A stretch of 64,000 nucleotides of DNA from Coralliovum pocilloporae (GCF_030845175.1 NZ_CP132542.1:1472607-1536606); one strand, 5' to 3'; positions 1 to 10,155 are shown, counted from the stretch's first letter. The notes: generated from the sequence alone by a model not told the origin. Translations and numbers: made by a program.

Positions 1-366
1 CAGCCATCCGTTCTGGTGGGCGATCTGAACATTGCGCCATTCGAACATGATGTCTGGTCACACAAACAGCTTCTGAAGGTCGTCTCGCATACGCCTGTCG
101 AAGTGGAAAGCCTGGAAGCCGTCCGTCAGGCCGGAAACTGGGTCGACCTGGCACGTAAATTCATCCCCGAGACAGAGAAGCTCTATTCGTGGTGGAGCTA
201 CCGGTCAAAGGACTGGAGCAAAGCAGACAAGGGCCGTCGCCTTGACCATATCTGGGTCACGCCGCATCTGGAGCAGTCTGTCAGTCACTTTGAAGTCCTG
301 CGCAATGCCAGAGGCTGGGAGCGGCCATCCGACCACGCCCCGATCATCGTCTCTCTGGATCTCTGA
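1..366 (+). CDS. xthA: exodeoxyribonuclease III, 5'-truncated
   Basis: C-terminal part of an ExoIII/AP endonuclease of the EEP fold, which nicks DNA at abasic sites in base-excision repair. The frame is open from base 1 and reads in with a GDLN motif (family GDxN, metal and phosphate contacts). It ends with RRLDHIW and the closing SDHAPI motif that carries the catalytic Asp-His pair. The remaining residues match the last part of a roughly 260-residue family member, so the start lies upstream of the window. It converges on the cyclic-nucleotide-binding gene, with only 12 bases between the stop codons. Confidence 0.93.
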   Translation, partial: QPSVLVGDLNIAPFEHDVWSHKQLLKVVSHTPVEVESLEAVRQAGNWVDLARKFIPETEKLYSWWSYRSKDWSKADKGRRLDHIWVTPHLEQSVSHFEVLRNARGWERPSDHAPIIVSLDL

Positions 367-378
367 AGCAGAGCCGTC

Positions 379-834
379 TCAATAGTCCAGCTTGGCACCA
401 ATCGCATCAAGGGCGGCATTCGTATCAGAAAGCCGCTCAATAAGCTGAATCTGTATTCGGGCTGCAATATCGGGATATTCCGTCAGAATGCGGCGGAACA
501 GTGGCCTCTGGATGCGAATCACTTCGGTCGGCATTGTGGCAACGGCTGTCGCCGGGCGCTCAATGTCTGTGATAAGACCAAGTTCGCCGATCAGATCACC
601 AATACCGGCATGGCCGACAACCATGGTTTTCTCACCGCGTCGGCGCTGCAGATCAACACTTCCTGAAACAATCACCAGCCCGAACTCGGACGGATCACCC
701 TCCCAGAACAGGATATCCCCTGCACTATAGGTATGATTCTCAGCGCTGAATGCCAGGAGCCTGAGCTGCTCGGCATTGAATTCCGAAAAAAGCGGAAGTC
801 GGCCCAGAAGGCCGACATCTGTCTCTAGGCTCAT
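379..834 (-). CDS. stand-alone cyclic-nucleotide-binding domain protein
   Basis: A 151-residue Crp/Fnr-type effector domain with no DNA-binding domain. Visible signatures are the N-terminal LFSEFNAEQLRLLA helix, the beta-roll with AGDILFWEGDPS, and GDLIGELGLI as the phosphate-binding cassette (family consensus FGE.AL). The C-terminal helix ends without a winged helix, so it is probably a cAMP/cGMP sensor or scaffold and not a transcription factor. It lies 24 bases downstream of a response-regulator gene on the same strand, so the two are probably co-transcribed and may share a signalling pathway. The ligand cannot be assigned; the cassette lacks the classic R(T/S)A signature in an obvious form. 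Confidence 0.75.
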   Translation of the reverse strand: MSLETDVGLLGRLPLFSEFNAEQLRLLAFSAENHTYSAGDILFWEGDPSEFGLVIVSGSVDLQRRRGEKTMVVGHAGIGDLIGELGLITDIERPATAVATMPTEVIRIQRPLFRRILTEYPDIAARIQIQLIERLSDTNAALDAIGAKLDY

Positions 835-858
835 GTGTTACAAACCGTTTCGCGTCCC

Positions 859-1542
859 CTATGGGACCAATTTGTAACCGCCAGCCTCGGTAACAAGCAA
901 CTCCGCATTTGACGGATCACGCTCTATTTTCTGTCTCAGGCGATAAATATGGGTCTCAAGCGTGTGTGTTGTAACGCCTGCGTTGTATCCCCATACCTCA
1001 TGAAGCAGAATATCGCGTGTCACGACTTTCTCACCAGCCCGATAGAGGAACTTGAGAATAGACGTTTCCTTTTCCGTCAGACGGATCTTGGAACTGTCCT
1101 CGTCAATCAGCAGCTTCGAGGCCGGTTTGAAGGTATAATGACCAATAGCAAATGTTGCATCCTCGCTCTGCTCATGCTGCCGGAGCTGAGCACGAATCCG
1201 CGCCAGGAGAACCGCAAAGCGGAACGGCTTGGTCACATAATCATTAGCACCTGATTCAAGGCCAAGGATTGTATCTGAATCCGTATCATGACCGGTCAGA
1301 AGAATAATCGGCGACTTGAAACCGCCCTTGCGCAGGATCTTGATCGCCTCACGACCATCCATATCAGGCAGGCCCACATCCATGATCAGAAGATCGACAT
1401 GGTCGTCACGGGCTGTCTTTACACCTGATGTGGCCGTTTCCTCTTCGATGGTTTCAAAATCATCATAAAGAGACAATTGTTCAACAAGTGCTTCGCGGAG
1501 ATCATTATCATCATCGACAATCAGAATTTTACGAGCTGTCAT
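859..1542 (-). CDS. OmpR/PhoB-family response regulator
   Basis: Two-domain response regulator of 227 residues. The receiver domain (about 1-120) has the acidic pair D10/D11 in LIVDDD, phospho-acceptor D55 in LLIMDVGLPD, a Thr in LLTG, and K105 in YVTKPF. The winged-helix DNA-binding domain (about 130-227) contains the LTEKE start and the VTTHTLETHIYRLRQKI recognition helix. The start at 1542 is preferred over the upstream in-frame ATG at 1596 because GGGGGA sits just before it and because the receiver begins MTARKILIVDDD. No histidine kinase lies nearby in the window, so it is either an orphan or paired with a distant kinase. Target genes are unknown. Confidence 0.9.
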   Translation of the reverse strand: MTARKILIVDDDNDLREALVEQLSLYDDFETIEEETATSGVKTARDDHVDLLIMDVGLPDMDGREAIKILRKGGFKSPIILLTGHDTDSDTILGLESGANDYVTKPFRFAVLLARIRAQLRQHEQSEDATFAIGHYTFKPASKLLIDEDSSKIRLTEKETSILKFLYRAGEKVVTRDILLHEVWGYNAGVTTHTLETHIYRLRQKIERDPSNAELLVTEAGGYKLVP

Positions 1543-1724
1543 GTCTGTTCCCCCAATAGTGTCTTTCGGAGCATCTTTGAGCCACCGGAAAATCATGGAC
1601 CTAAGGCTGCACGAGCCGTTATTGTATCTAAAACTAGTTATGTGTCAGTGAACGTTAGACAAATCACAGCCGATCAACTCGATGTCATCAGCTGCCTGAA
1701 CCCTGCACCGATAAATGAGGCCAT

Positions 1725-2240
1725 ATGAAGATCCGCGTTCTTCCAAAACCCGGAAATCCGCAGCAGGGTTTCCTCACAGCCGGATCTCTCGTCTACCCCT
1801 GTGCCCTGGGTCGCTCTGGTCTTGTCACACAGAAACACGAGGGAGATGGCGGAACGCCAAGAGGAACATTCAGGCTTCTGTCAGGCTTCTACCGGCATGA
1901 TCGGGAGAAAAAACCAAGGACCATCCTTCGAGTCAGTCCTTTGCATCAACGCAATGGCTGGTGCGATGAGCCGGATCATCCCAGCTACAATCGCCCGGTC
2001 ACTCTGCCCTTTTCAGCCTCACATGAAAAAATGTGGCGCGATGATCATCTCTATGATCTCGGTGTCATTCTCGATTGCAACATCTCAGAACGTATCAAGG
2101 GGCGCGGAAGCGCTATTTTCTTCCATCTGGCCCATTCCAACTATCGTCCAACCGAAGGCTGTGTGGCCATAGCCCGGAATCATATGCGCCAAATCCTGTC
2201 AATGATCGGGCCTGATGGCGCAGACATGACCATTGGCTAA
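1725..2240 (+). CDS. YkuD-type L,D-transpeptidase domain protein
   Basis: A 171-residue protein made almost entirely of a YkuD/ErfK-like domain. Conserved features are GDGGTPRGTF near residues 41-49, then the catalytic region with H134 in FFHLAHS and C146 in TEGCVAI. Family members cross-link peptidoglycan between diaminopimelate residues or attach proteins to it. No signal peptide or membrane segment is visible, unusual for a cell-wall enzyme, so the location and substrate are uncertain. The usual Ser of the S.GC motif is Thr. It is divergent from the response regulator across a 182-base gap. Confidence 0.8.
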   Translation: MKIRVLPKPGNPQQGFLTAGSLVYPCALGRSGLVTQKHEGDGGTPRGTFRLLSGFYRHDREKKPRTILRVSPLHQRNGWCDEPDHPSYNRPVTLPFSASHEKMWRDDHLYDLGVILDCNISERIKGRGSAIFFHLAHSNYRPTEGCVAIARNHMRQILSMIGPDGADMTIG

Positions 2241-2291
2241 AGCGGGCGTCTGAAGGCACTTTTTATGAGGCTGCGGCCTGAAAGCCGGTAT

Positions 2292-2966
2292 TCAGACCGG
2301 ATAGTCACGGGCTCCAAAGATGGCAGAGCCAACCCGCACATGGGTAGCGCCAAATGAAACCGCTGTCTCAAAATCACCGCTCATGCCCATGGAAAGACCC
2401 TTGAGATCCAGAGCCTCAGCCATCTTGCGCAACAGGGCAAAATGCGGCCCCGGATGATCGCCAGCAGGGGGAATACACATCAACCCGGCCACATCAAGAC
2501 CATGTTCCGTCCGGCATCGCTCCACAAAAGCGGCAGCATCGGCCGGAAGCACACCCGCCTTCTGAGGTTCTGCCCCGGTATTCACCTGCACAAAGACAGC
2601 CAGAGAGCGCTGCTGTTTCGCCATTTCATCAGACAGGGCTTTGGCCAGCTTATCCCGATCAACGGAGTGAATCACATCAAACAGGGCAACGGCATCCCGC
2701 ACCTTATTGGTCTGAAGCGGCCCGATCAGATGCAGCTCGACGCCCTCATACTGCTCTTTCAGTCCGGGCCATTTCCCGGCGGCTTCCTGAACACGGTTCT
2801 CGCCGAACACTTTCTGCCCGGCATCGAGAACCGGAGAGATAGCATCGGCATCGAACGTCTTGGAGACCGCAATCAGGGTAACATCATCCCCTTGCTTGCC
2901 ATGATCGGATGCCGCCTTGTCTATCCGGGATTGCACACTGGCAAGGCGATCAGCAGCATCTGACAT
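2292..2966 (-). CDS. yggS: YggS/PLPBP-family pyridoxal-phosphate homeostasis protein
   Basis: A single alanine-racemase-like TIM barrel of about 224 residues that binds PLP and helps balance B6 vitamers and amino/keto acids; it is not known to be a catalytic racemase. Visible motifs are LIAVSKTF with the PLP-binding Lys, [50 protein letters not shown] and [11 protein letters not shown]. The start at 2966 (MSDAADRL) has GGAGAG about eight bases upstream; the in-frame ATGs at 2972 and 3008 are less likely. It diverges from leuS, and their control regions share about 145 bases. Confidence 0.93.
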   Translation of the reverse strand: MSDAADRLASVQSRIDKAASDHGKQGDDVTLIAVSKTFDADAISPVLDAGQKVFGENRVQEAAGKWPGLKEQYEGVELHLIGPLQTNKVRDAVALFDVIHSVDRDKLAKALSDEMAKQQRSLAVFVQVNTGAEPQKAGVLPADAAAFVERCRTEHGLDVAGLMCIPPAGDHPGPHFALLRKMAEALDLKGLSMGMSGDFETAVSFGATHVRVGSAIFGARDYPV

Positions 2967-3111
2967 GAACATTCTCTCCGCATTTTCATCAGAAAAGCGC
3001 GATAACACGGCAATCAGGCCCTTGCAAGCCGCCAGACTATTGACCCGGAGGCCGTTTTTTGGTGAAGGTCACGCACAAAGTATCACACTGATTTCCGGAA
3101 TAGAAAAGACC

Positions 3112-5718
3112 ATGGCGACGGAGCGATATAACGCACGCGAAGCGGAAGCACGCTGGCAAGGAGTTTGGGACGAGAAGGAAATCTTCCGGACCAGGAATGA
3201 CAATCCGAAGCCGAAATATTATGTGCTGGAAATGTTCCCTTATCCGTCCGGGCGGATTCATATGGGACATGTCCGCAACTATACCATGGGCGATGTGGTT
3301 GCGCGCTACAAGCGGGCCAGAGGCTTCAATGTTCTCCATCCCATGGGCTGGGACGCATTCGGCATGCCAGCGGAAAACGCAGCCATGCAGAACAAGGTCC
3401 ATCCCAAGGACTGGACCTATGAGAATATCGCCACCATGCGGGCACAGCTCAAGTCCATGGGCCTGTCTCTCGACTGGCATCGCGAATTCGCCACCTGTGA
3501 TGTGGACTACTACACCCAGCAACAGCATCTGTTTCTGGATTTCCTGAAGGCCGGCCTTGTCTACCGCAAACAGTCGAAAGTGAACTGGGACCCGGTCGAC
3601 CAGACCGTTCTCGCCAATGAGCAGGTCATCGACGGACGTGGCTGGCGCTCCGGTGCTCTGGTGGAGCAGCGGGAGCTGACCCAGTGGTTCTTCAGAATTT
3701 CCGATTTCTCCGAGGACCTTCTGTCAGCCATTGATGATCTGGACCGCTGGCCGGACAAGGTCCGCACCATGCAGCGCAACTGGATTGGCCGTTCGGAAGG
3801 CCTCAAGGTTCTGTTTGAGTTCGATGGGGAAGCACCTGCCGGTCATGACACGCTGGAAATTTTCACAACAAGACCAGACACCCTGTTTGGTGCCAGCTTC
3901 ATGGCTCTGTCACCGGACCATCCTCTCACCGCCACACTGATGGACGGCAATCCGGAACTCAGCGCCTTTGTTGAAGAATGTCGCCGGATGGGCACCAGTG
4001 TTGCCACGCTCGAGACAGCCGAGAAACGCGGCTTTGATACCGGCCTTCGCGTCAGGCATCCGGTTCTTGAGGGTGAGACACTGCCGGTCTACGTCGCCAA
4101 CTTTATCCTGATGGATTACGGCACAGGCGCCATTTTCGGCTGCCCGGCCCACGATCAGCGCGACCTGGACTTTGCAAACACCTATGGCCTGCCGGTTCGC
4201 CCGGTGGTTCTGCCACCTGAAGCTGATGCGGATACTTTCGCCATTGAAACGGAGCCGTTTACCGGCGAAGGAACCCTGTTCAACTCGGACTTCCTCAATG
4301 GCCTCAGCATTGCGGATGCCAAGGACGCCATGGCCCGCCATCTGGAAGAGCGCACGCTGAACGGCACGCCACAGGCCAAGCGGGAAATCAACTACCGTCT
4401 GCGCGACTGGGGCATTTCCCGTCAACGCTATTGGGGCTGCCCTATTCCGGTTGTCCATTGCGAGGATTGCGGTGTTGTTCCGGAGAAGGCAGAAAACCTT
4501 CCCGTCCGTTTGCCGGATGATGTGACATTTGACGTTCCCGGCAATCCTCTTGACCGCCATCCAACCTGGAACCAGTGTTCCTGTCCGTCCTGTGGCAAAC
4601 CGGCCCGGCGCGAGACAGACACGATGGATACATTTGTTGATTCATCCTGGTATTTCGCCCGCTTCACGGCGCCATGGCACGACAGACCAACCGAGCCTGA
4701 TACGGCGGATGCCTGGCTGCCTGTTGACCAGTATATCGGCGGTATTGAGCATGCCATCCTGCATCTGCTCTATTCCCGCTTCTTTACCCGCGCCATGAAA
4801 GAAACCGGGCACCTGTCCCTGAAAGAGCCGTTCAAGGGCCTCTTCACCCAAGGTATGGTGGTTCATGAGACCTACAAGGATGCCGACGGACAATGGGTCA
4901 ACCCGGCAGATCTCCGCTTTGAAGGCGATGGAGCTGACCGCAAGGCTTTCCTTCTGGAAGGCGATGCCGAGGTCACCATCGGCTCCATCGAGAAGATGTC
5001 GAAGTCGAAGAAAAACACAATCGATCCGACCGACATTATGAATTCTTACGGTGCCGACACAGCCCGCTGGTTCATGCTGTCGGATTCTCCCCCCGATCGC
5101 GATGTGATCTGGACTGAATCCGGCGTTGAAGGAGCGCATCGTTTTGTCCAGCGCGTCTGGCGCCTTGTTGCAGAGCTGAAGGCCAGCGCAGCAACGGATA
5201 AACCCGCTTCCATGGATGGCGAGGCTCTCGCGGTCCAGAAAGCCGTTCACAAGACCCTGGCTTCTGTCGAGAAGGATATCGAGGGTCTTCGCTTCAACCG
5301 CGCTGTCGCCGCGCTCTATGAGCTGACAAACACGCTGTCTTCCGCACTTGCCAAAAACAAGGGTGATTCAGCTGTTACCTGGGCTCTGCAGGATGGCTTT
5401 TTGATCTTTGTCCGTCTGTTCGCCCCGATGATGCCACATCTGGCAGAAGAATGCTGGCAGGCTCTGGGACAAGACGGCCTTGTCTCCGAGGCGGAATGGC
5501 CGGAACTTGATGAAAGCCTTCTGGTGGAAGATGAAATCACCCTGCCGGTTCAGGTCAATGGCAAGAAACGAGCAGATCTCACTGTCGCCGCTAATGCCAC
5601 ACAGGATGATATTGAAACGGCAGCGCTTGCGCTTGAGCCGGTTCAGCGTATTCTGGACGGAAAGGCCCCGCGCAAGATCATCGTCGTGCCGAAAAGGATT
5701 GTGAACATTGTCGCATAA
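3112..5718 (+). CDS. leuS: leucyl-tRNA synthetase
   Basis: Class I aminoacyl-tRNA synthetase of 868 residues that charges tRNA-Leu with leucine. The HIGH-type signature is HMGH at residues 50-53 within [10 protein letters not shown], and the KMSKS loop is at 628-632. The CP1 editing domain carries [10 protein letters not shown] and the [17 protein letters not shown] stretch used for hydrolysis of mischarged tRNA. The C-terminal anticodon-binding and VNGKKR domains are present. The start at 3112 (MATERYN) is chosen because upstream in-frame codons do not resemble the family and would overlap the yggS promoter region. It is the first gene of a leuS-lptE-holA operon. Confidence 0.98.
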   Translation: MATERYNAREAEARWQGVWDEKEIFRTRNDNPKPKYYVLEMFPYPSGRIHMGHVRNYTMGDVVARYKRARGFNVLHPMGWDAFGMPAENAAMQNKVHPKDWTYENIATMRAQLKSMGLSLDWHREFATCDVDYYTQQQHLFLDFLKAGLVYRKQSKVNWDPVDQTVLANEQVIDGRGWRSGALVEQRELTQWFFRISDFSEDLLSAIDDLDRWPDKVRTMQRNWIGRSEGLKVLFEFDGEAPAGHDTLEIFTTRPDTLFGASFMALSPDHPLTATLMDGNPELSAFVEECRRMGTSVATLETAEKRGFDTGLRVRHPVLEGETLPVYVANFILMDYGTGAIFGCPAHDQRDLDFANTYGLPVRPVVLPPEADADTFAIETEPFTGEGTLFNSDFLNGLSIADAKDAMARHLEERTLNGTPQAKREINYRLRDWGISRQRYWGCPIPVVHCEDCGVVPEKAENLPVRLPDDVTFDVPGNPLDRHPTWNQCSCPSCGKPARRETDTMDTFVDSSWYFARFTAPWHDRPTEPDTADAWLPVDQYIGGIEHAILHLLYSRFFTRAMKETGHLSLKEPFKGLFTQGMVVHETYKDADGQWVNPADLRFEGDGADRKAFLLEGDAEVTIGSIEKMSKSKKNTIDPTDIMNSYGADTARWFMLSDSPPDRDVIWTESGVEGAHRFVQRVWRLVAELKASAATDKPASMDGEALAVQKAVHKTLASVEKDIEGLRFNRAVAALYELTNTLSSALAKNKGDSAVTWALQDGFLIFVRLFAPMMPHLAEECWQALGQDGLVSEAEWPELDESLLVEDEITLPVQVNGKKRADLTVAANATQDDIETAALALEPVQRILDGKAPRKIIVVPKRIVNIVA

Positions 5719-6259
5719 CCCGGTTTCAAGACTTATCCGCACATCAGGCTTTGCGCTTCTGGCCAGCCTTTCCATCGGGCTTGCCGGCTGTCAGGTGCAG
5801 CCTCTTTATTCTTCAAGCGGCACAAGCTTTTCATCTGTTGAAGCTGGCACAACTTCTGCCGAGCTGGCTTCAATTGATGTGGAAAAAGCCGAAGACAGGG
5901 TCGAGCTTGAGACCAGAAATGCTCTGATCTTCTCGCTTACAGGCGGCGACGCTCCGCTTGATAGGCGCTATACGCTTCAATATCGCGTTCAGACAACGAT
6001 CGCCAATGTTGGATTTGATCCCAACCTCAGCCGCCAGACCGCAGAACAGGTTACAGCCTATGCAAGCTTCAGGCTCTATGATGTGACAACAGGCGAGCGT
6101 CTGTTCCAGGGCAAGTCCACCGCTCTTGCGTCTTATGACCGGTCCAACCAGCGTTTCGCCAATGTCAGAGCCAGACGGGATGCGGAAAATCGGGCTGCAA
6201 AGGAGATCGCAGACGATATCAGGATCAAGCTGGCCACCTATTTCGCAGGTCGGGGCTAA
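5708..6259 (+). CDS. lptE: LPS-assembly lipoprotein LptE
   Basis: Outer-membrane lipoprotein partner of LptD in lipopolysaccharide export. It has a basic N-terminus, a hydrophobic segment and a lipobox ending LAGC (residues about 25-28), followed by [10 protein letters not shown], typical of alphaproteobacterial LptE. The start is a TTG at 5708 that overlaps the leuS stop by 11 bases; AAGGA nine bases upstream supports it and no ATG or GTG lies in frame before the lipobox. The leuS-lptE-holA order is common in alphaproteobacteria. Sequence conservation in this family is low, so the call rests on the lipobox, length and neighbours. Confidence 0.88.
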   Translation: MSHNPVSRLIRTSGFALLASLSIGLAGCQVQPLYSSSGTSFSSVEAGTTSAELASIDVEKAEDRVELETRNALIFSLTGGDAPLDRRYTLQYRVQTTIANVGFDPNLSRQTAEQVTAYASFRLYDVTTGERLFQGKSTALASYDRSNQRFANVRARRDAENRAAKEIADDIRIKLATYFAGRG

Positions 6260-6289
6260 GTGATATCACGCCATGAATAGGAAACAGTC

Positions 6290-7324
6290 ATGGCAGAGCT
6301 GAAAGCGACCGAGGTCAAACGCTTTCTTGAGCATCCCCCGGCCTCAGCAAACCTTATACTGGTTTTTGGACCGGACACAGGCCTCGTATCAGAACGGGCC
6401 GGACTACTTGCAAAGACAGTTCTTGGCAAGACGGATGATCCGTTTGCGCTGGTACGCCTGGATGGATCAGACATTGCTTCGGACCCGAATCGACTGGCCG
6501 ATGAAGCCTTCACCATTTCGATGTTTGGCGGCAAGCGGGTCATTCATATCAAATCACTAAGCGGCAAGAACATTGCCAAGGCCGTCGAACCACTGGTGAC
6601 AACCCCGCCTGATGATGCAGTTGTTATCATTGAGGGCGGTGACATGAAGAAAACCGCACCGCTCAGAAAGCTTATCGGCTCGGCAAAAAACGGGGCCGCA
6701 ATTCCCTGTTTCGCCGACAGCGCCCGGGACCTGGATGACCTGATTAACACCATCATGTCGGAGGCGAATCTTTCCATCTCCAACGACGCACGGGATCTGC
6801 TGAAGGCTTCGCTTGGGTCTGATCGCCTCGCGTCTCGAGGTGAGATAGAAAAGCTGACACTTTTCGCCCATGGTCAGACGACAATCACGGAGGACGACGT
6901 TCGTGCCATTGTGGGCGATGCCTCTGCCTTCCAGATTGACGAGATCATCGATGCAACAGCCGTTGGAAATGCCAAGGAGGCCGAACGCAAGTTCCGCCAG
7001 TATGTGGGGTCCGGCCTTTCTGCGCATGTGATCATTACCGCAATGATCCGCCATTTCCAGATGCTGCATCAGATCCTGCGGGCCCAGGAAAAAGGTGTTT
7101 CTGCTCAGGCCGCTGTTGATGGTATGCGGCCACCCATCTTCTTCAAGAGAAAACCTCTCATCGTCCGCCAGAGCGAACGCTGGTCACGCCAGACACTTGA
7201 AAGAGCGATGGCCAGAATAGATGAAACAGCCCTCCAGACCCGCCTCAATGCCCCTCTCGGAACGGCCCTGATCGCCGACCTCATCCTGACTCTGTCAATC
7301 ATCGCCCGACGAGGCAGGATGTAA
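6290..7324 (+). CDS. holA: DNA polymerase III subunit delta
   Basis: The 344-residue clamp-loader delta subunit, which opens the beta sliding clamp. It shows the opening FVFGPD-like strand (LILVFGPDTGLVSERA), the middle AAA+-like region with LASRGEIEKLTLFA, and the C-terminal collar domain with FFKRKPLIVRQSERWS and LIADLILTLS. Delta lacks a working P-loop, as expected. AGGAAA precedes the ATG. It is the last gene of the leuS operon. In related genomes holA is commonly followed closely by parB; here three unrelated genes intervene. Confidence 0.92.
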   Translation: MAELKATEVKRFLEHPPASANLILVFGPDTGLVSERAGLLAKTVLGKTDDPFALVRLDGSDIASDPNRLADEAFTISMFGGKRVIHIKSLSGKNIAKAVEPLVTTPPDDAVVIIEGGDMKKTAPLRKLIGSAKNGAAIPCFADSARDLDDLINTIMSEANLSISNDARDLLKASLGSDRLASRGEIEKLTLFAHGQTTITEDDVRAIVGDASAFQIDEIIDATAVGNAKEAERKFRQYVGSGLSAHVIITAMIRHFQMLHQILRAQEKGVSAQAAVDGMRPPIFFKRKPLIVRQSERWSRQTLERAMARIDETALQTRLNAPLGTALIADLILTLSIIARRGRM

Positions 7325-7439
7325 GTGCTGCATAGCTTTTGTGTCTCTATATCAGCATTGACCAACCTGAATCTTGCTTGCGTAACAGAAGTCTCTACCA
7401 TCCCTGTCTGCTGCTCCGTCAGTTTTGGAGAGGAAGACA

Positions 7440-8633
7440 ATGACCAAACCACTCACTGGTATACGAGTTCTTGATCTGACCAACGTTTTGGCCGGTCCAT
7501 TCTGTTGCCATCAACTCGTTCATATGGGAGCTGAGGTAATCAAGGTAGAAGCCACAGGCCGCGGAGATTTGGCTCGCCAGCTTGGTGCAGATCCCGAGTT
7601 AAACAAGAGGGGTATGGGCGTATCATTTCTTGCACAGAATGCTGGCAAGAAATCAGTTACTGTTAATCTCAAGCATTCACATGGCAAGGCTCTCTTTGAA
7701 AGGCTGGTGACCACGGCCAACGTAGTGGTCGAAAATTTCCGCCCCGGCGTTATGAAGCGACTGGGTGTTGACTATGAGCGGCTTAGGCTCGTTCGACCTG
7801 ACCTGATCTATTGTGCGATCTCCGGGTTTGGTCAAACCGGACCCTGGGTTCACCGTCCAGCCTACGATCAGATTATTCAGGGCGCATCAGGCGTAATGTC
7901 GATTACTGGAGACACAGAAAGCGCACCTTTACGGGTTGGATATCCCGTCGCTGATACGGTTGGTGGAATGACGGCGGCGTTCGCCATTGCAGCAGCACTC
8001 AATCAGCGTCCACGCGGAGCCTTTCTTGATGTCTCAATGCTGGAAAGTATTCTGGCAACAATGGGATGGGTCGTGTCCAACCACCTGATCGCCGGTGTTG
8101 AGCCCACGACCAACGGCAACGAAAACCCAACCTCCGCGCCATCCGGAACATTTGAAACCGCAAAAGGCCTGATCAATATCGCCGCAAACAAGGATGAACA
8201 ATGGGTTCTGCTGACTAATCATCTGGGACTATCACACTTGCAGGCGGATCCCAATTATCTCACGCGAGAAGATCGCAAGCGTAATCGCATCACACTCAAA
8301 GCCTGTCTGGAAGAGACACTCAAAACTAGGCCGGCTGATGACTGGGCGCAGGAGCTGAATCATATTGGTGTACCAGCCGGTGTTGTGCTGACGGTGCCTG
8401 AAGTCCTGCGGTCAAAACAGATAGAAGAGAGTAATTTTCTTCATAAGTTTCAAGATGTTCCAGGTGTAGGGCGCGATATAAAAGTCGCTACCACTGGCAT
8501 AAAACTGAATGGAAACTCTCCCGTTGTCGATACACCGCCCCCTCTGCTGGGACGAGATAATACAGTAGTCTGGACCGAGCTTGGCCTTACGGAAGACGAA
8601 ATCGCACAAATGCAAAAGGAGGGCGCAATATGA
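7440..8633 (+). CDS. CaiB/BaiF-type family III CoA-transferase
   Basis: A 397-residue formyl-CoA-transferase-like enzyme, which moves CoA between carboxylic acids. Signatures are GIRVLDLTNVLAGPF at the N-terminus, GAEVIKVE, VVENFRPGVMKRLG, and the catalytic Asp, D143, in PAYDQIIQGASG. The C-terminal domain has NHIGVPAGVVLTVPEVL. The start at 7440 follows GGAGAGGAAG; an upstream TTG at 7425 is unlikely. It overlaps the next gene, a citrate-synthase-like lyase, by four bases (ATGA). That coupling suggests it activates a citrate-like or malyl-like acid to its CoA thioester, which the neighbour then cleaves. The substrate is not determined. Codon use looks more AT-rich than in the flanking housekeeping genes. 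Confidence 0.9.
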   Translation: MTKPLTGIRVLDLTNVLAGPFCCHQLVHMGAEVIKVEATGRGDLARQLGADPELNKRGMGVSFLAQNAGKKSVTVNLKHSHGKALFERLVTTANVVVENFRPGVMKRLGVDYERLRLVRPDLIYCAISGFGQTGPWVHRPAYDQIIQGASGVMSITGDTESAPLRVGYPVADTVGGMTAAFAIAAALNQRPRGAFLDVSMLESILATMGWVVSNHLIAGVEPTTNGNENPTSAPSGTFETAKGLINIAANKDEQWVLLTNHLGLSHLQADPNYLTREDRKRNRITLKACLEETLKTRPADDWAQELNHIGVPAGVVLTVPEVLRSKQIEESNFLHKFQDVPGVGRDIKVATTGIKLNGNSPVVDTPPPLLGRDNTVVWTELGLTEDEIAQMQKEGAI

Positions 8634-9445
8634 GCGCTCCACAGAATGATGTATCTGACTGGTGGACCACATCTATTATCGATATGGCCCCCGGACAAAT
8701 TCGTCTTCGCGGTCACCCCATACAAGATCTGATAGGCTCCATTACCTTTCCACAGATGATTTGGCTAATGACACGTGGAGACATGCCTTCAGACGGACAG
8801 GCGCAATTGCTCGAAAGTGCGCTCGTTGCCGCTGTCGACCATGGGCCGCAAGCTCCTTCCATCGCAGTAGCCCGTATGTCCGTCACTTGTGGTCTGGGCC
8901 TGAACGGTGCGATGGCCAACGCAGTCAACATGCTTGATGACGTGCATGGTGGAGCCGGAGAACAAGCCGTCGAACTCTATAACTCAATCGCCAATGCCAA
9001 AAATAACGGAACAACGCTTCAACAGGCTACTGCAGAGGTAATTGATATGTGGCAGGTCTCAAGAACACCTTTCATACCGGGCTTTGGTCACCGTTTTCAC
9101 AAGCCTGAAGACCCCCGTGCACCCAGATTGCTTTCACTGGTGGATGAAGCCGCTGCACTGGGCATTGTAGATGGCAAATTTGCCGACATCGGTCGCGCGG
9201 TGCAGACGCTCATGAACGAACGTAAAGGCAGGCCGGTACCCATGAATATCGATGGTGCGACAGCTGTTATCTACGCAGAACTAGGTTTCACCGGCCCTCT
9301 GGCGAGAGGCCTCTTCTGCCTGTCACGCTCGGTCGGTGCATTATCCCATGCCTGGGAACAAATGCAGCAAGGGGGCAGAAACAAGGGCCCGACACCCCCT
9401 GCTTATAGATGGACCTATGATGGACCCAATCCCATAGAGGATTAG
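8630..9445 (+). CDS. citrate-synthase-like citryl-CoA lyase family protein
   Basis: A 271-residue protein, shorter than citrate synthase (about 430) and matching the stand-alone citryl-CoA lyase or ACL C-terminal type. The catalytic triad can be read: H106 in DDVHGGAGEQ, H154 in GFGHRFHKPEDPRAP, and D208 in NIDGATAV. Small proteins of this type cleave a 3-hydroxy-3-carboxyacyl-CoA into acetyl-CoA (or another acyl-CoA) and an oxoacid, or run the reverse reaction. Translation is coupled to the CoA-transferase gene, so both probably act in one two-step degradation. It could instead be a small synthase, and the substrate is unknown. Confidence 0.82.
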   Translation: MSAPQNDVSDWWTTSIIDMAPGQIRLRGHPIQDLIGSITFPQMIWLMTRGDMPSDGQAQLLESALVAAVDHGPQAPSIAVARMSVTCGLGLNGAMANAVNMLDDVHGGAGEQAVELYNSIANAKNNGTTLQQATAEVIDMWQVSRTPFIPGFGHRFHKPEDPRAPRLLSLVDEAAALGIVDGKFADIGRAVQTLMNERKGRPVPMNIDGATAVIYAELGFTGPLARGLFCLSRSVGALSHAWEQMQQGGRNKGPTPPAYRWTYDGPNPIED

Positions 9446-9501
9446 CGGGAATCAAAGAATACACATCTTCACAGAAGATAAGCTAATGCAGTAGACAGAT
9501 C

Positions 9502-10155
9502 TTAGCTTTGCTCACGCGGCATCTCCGTCGGCAGGGGTTCAGACCGTTTTCCCCTCTTTCTGCTGCGTTTGTATTGGCTTTGATATTCACGTCTCTGCTT
9601 TGTAACTTCGTAGAGGACGATACCCGAACTTGTCCCAAGGTTCAGACTTTCAATCATGCCAAACATAGGTATTGATATACACATATCACACCGGGCAACG
9701 GCAAGTTCGCTGATACCCCGCGCCTCATTACCAAACCATACAGCAAGCTTCGTATATTGCTGATAATCGACCTCATGCAGAAAAGCACTGGCTTTGCCTT
9801 TGACGTGAGGCGATGTCACGACAGAGACAAATCCCTTTCTTTCGAGATGATCAAAGCAATCCTCGGTACTGTCAAACCGTTTAACAAACGTCCACTTAAC
9901 CGCAGAAACAGACGTTTTCGACAGTGATTTACGTTCACGCATGTCCTGCCAATCGTCTGACAACGACTGTCGCGGATCGATGACATAGACCTTTTCAACA
10001 CCAAGAGCATTCGCATTGCGAATGACTGACCCAATGTTTTTTACATCCGATGGATCTTCAATAACTGCGATCAGGTTCTTGCACCGAAATGGCTTGATCG
10101 CCTGAGCACGCTGACGAACCGCGTTTCTAGATCGCTTAGATTCTGAATTATCCAT
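9502..10155 (-). CDS. SpoU/TrmH-family RNA 2'-O-methyltransferase
   Basis: A 217-residue SPOUT enzyme, which methylates ribose 2'-OH in tRNA or rRNA with S-adenosylmethionine. The three SpoU motifs are present: NIGSVIRNANALG (motif 1, catalytic Arg), WFGNEARGIS (motif 2) and IPMFGMIESLNLGTSSGI (motif 3, trefoil knot). It has basic N- and C-terminal tails; the last about 30 residues are rich in Lys and Arg. It resembles TrmH (Gm18 in tRNA) more than RlmB because it lacks the RlmB N-terminal substrate domain, but the target site is inferred. It converges on the lyase gene and lies in the stretch that separates holA from parB. Confidence 0.87.
   Translation of the reverse strand: MDNSESKRSRNAVRQRAQAIKPFRCKNLIAVIEDPSDVKNIGSVIRNANALGVEKVYVIDPRQSLSDDWQDMRERKSLSKTSVSAVKWTFVKRFDSTEDCFDHLERKGFVSVVTSPHVKGKASAFLHEVDYQQYTKLAVWFGNEARGISELAVARCDMCISIPMFGMIESLNLGTSSGIVLYEVTKQRREYQSQYKRSRKRGKRSEPLPTEMPREQS

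Noticed and set aside
3910-4560. Open frame opposite leuS
   Set aside because: Shadow of the leuS coding sequence.
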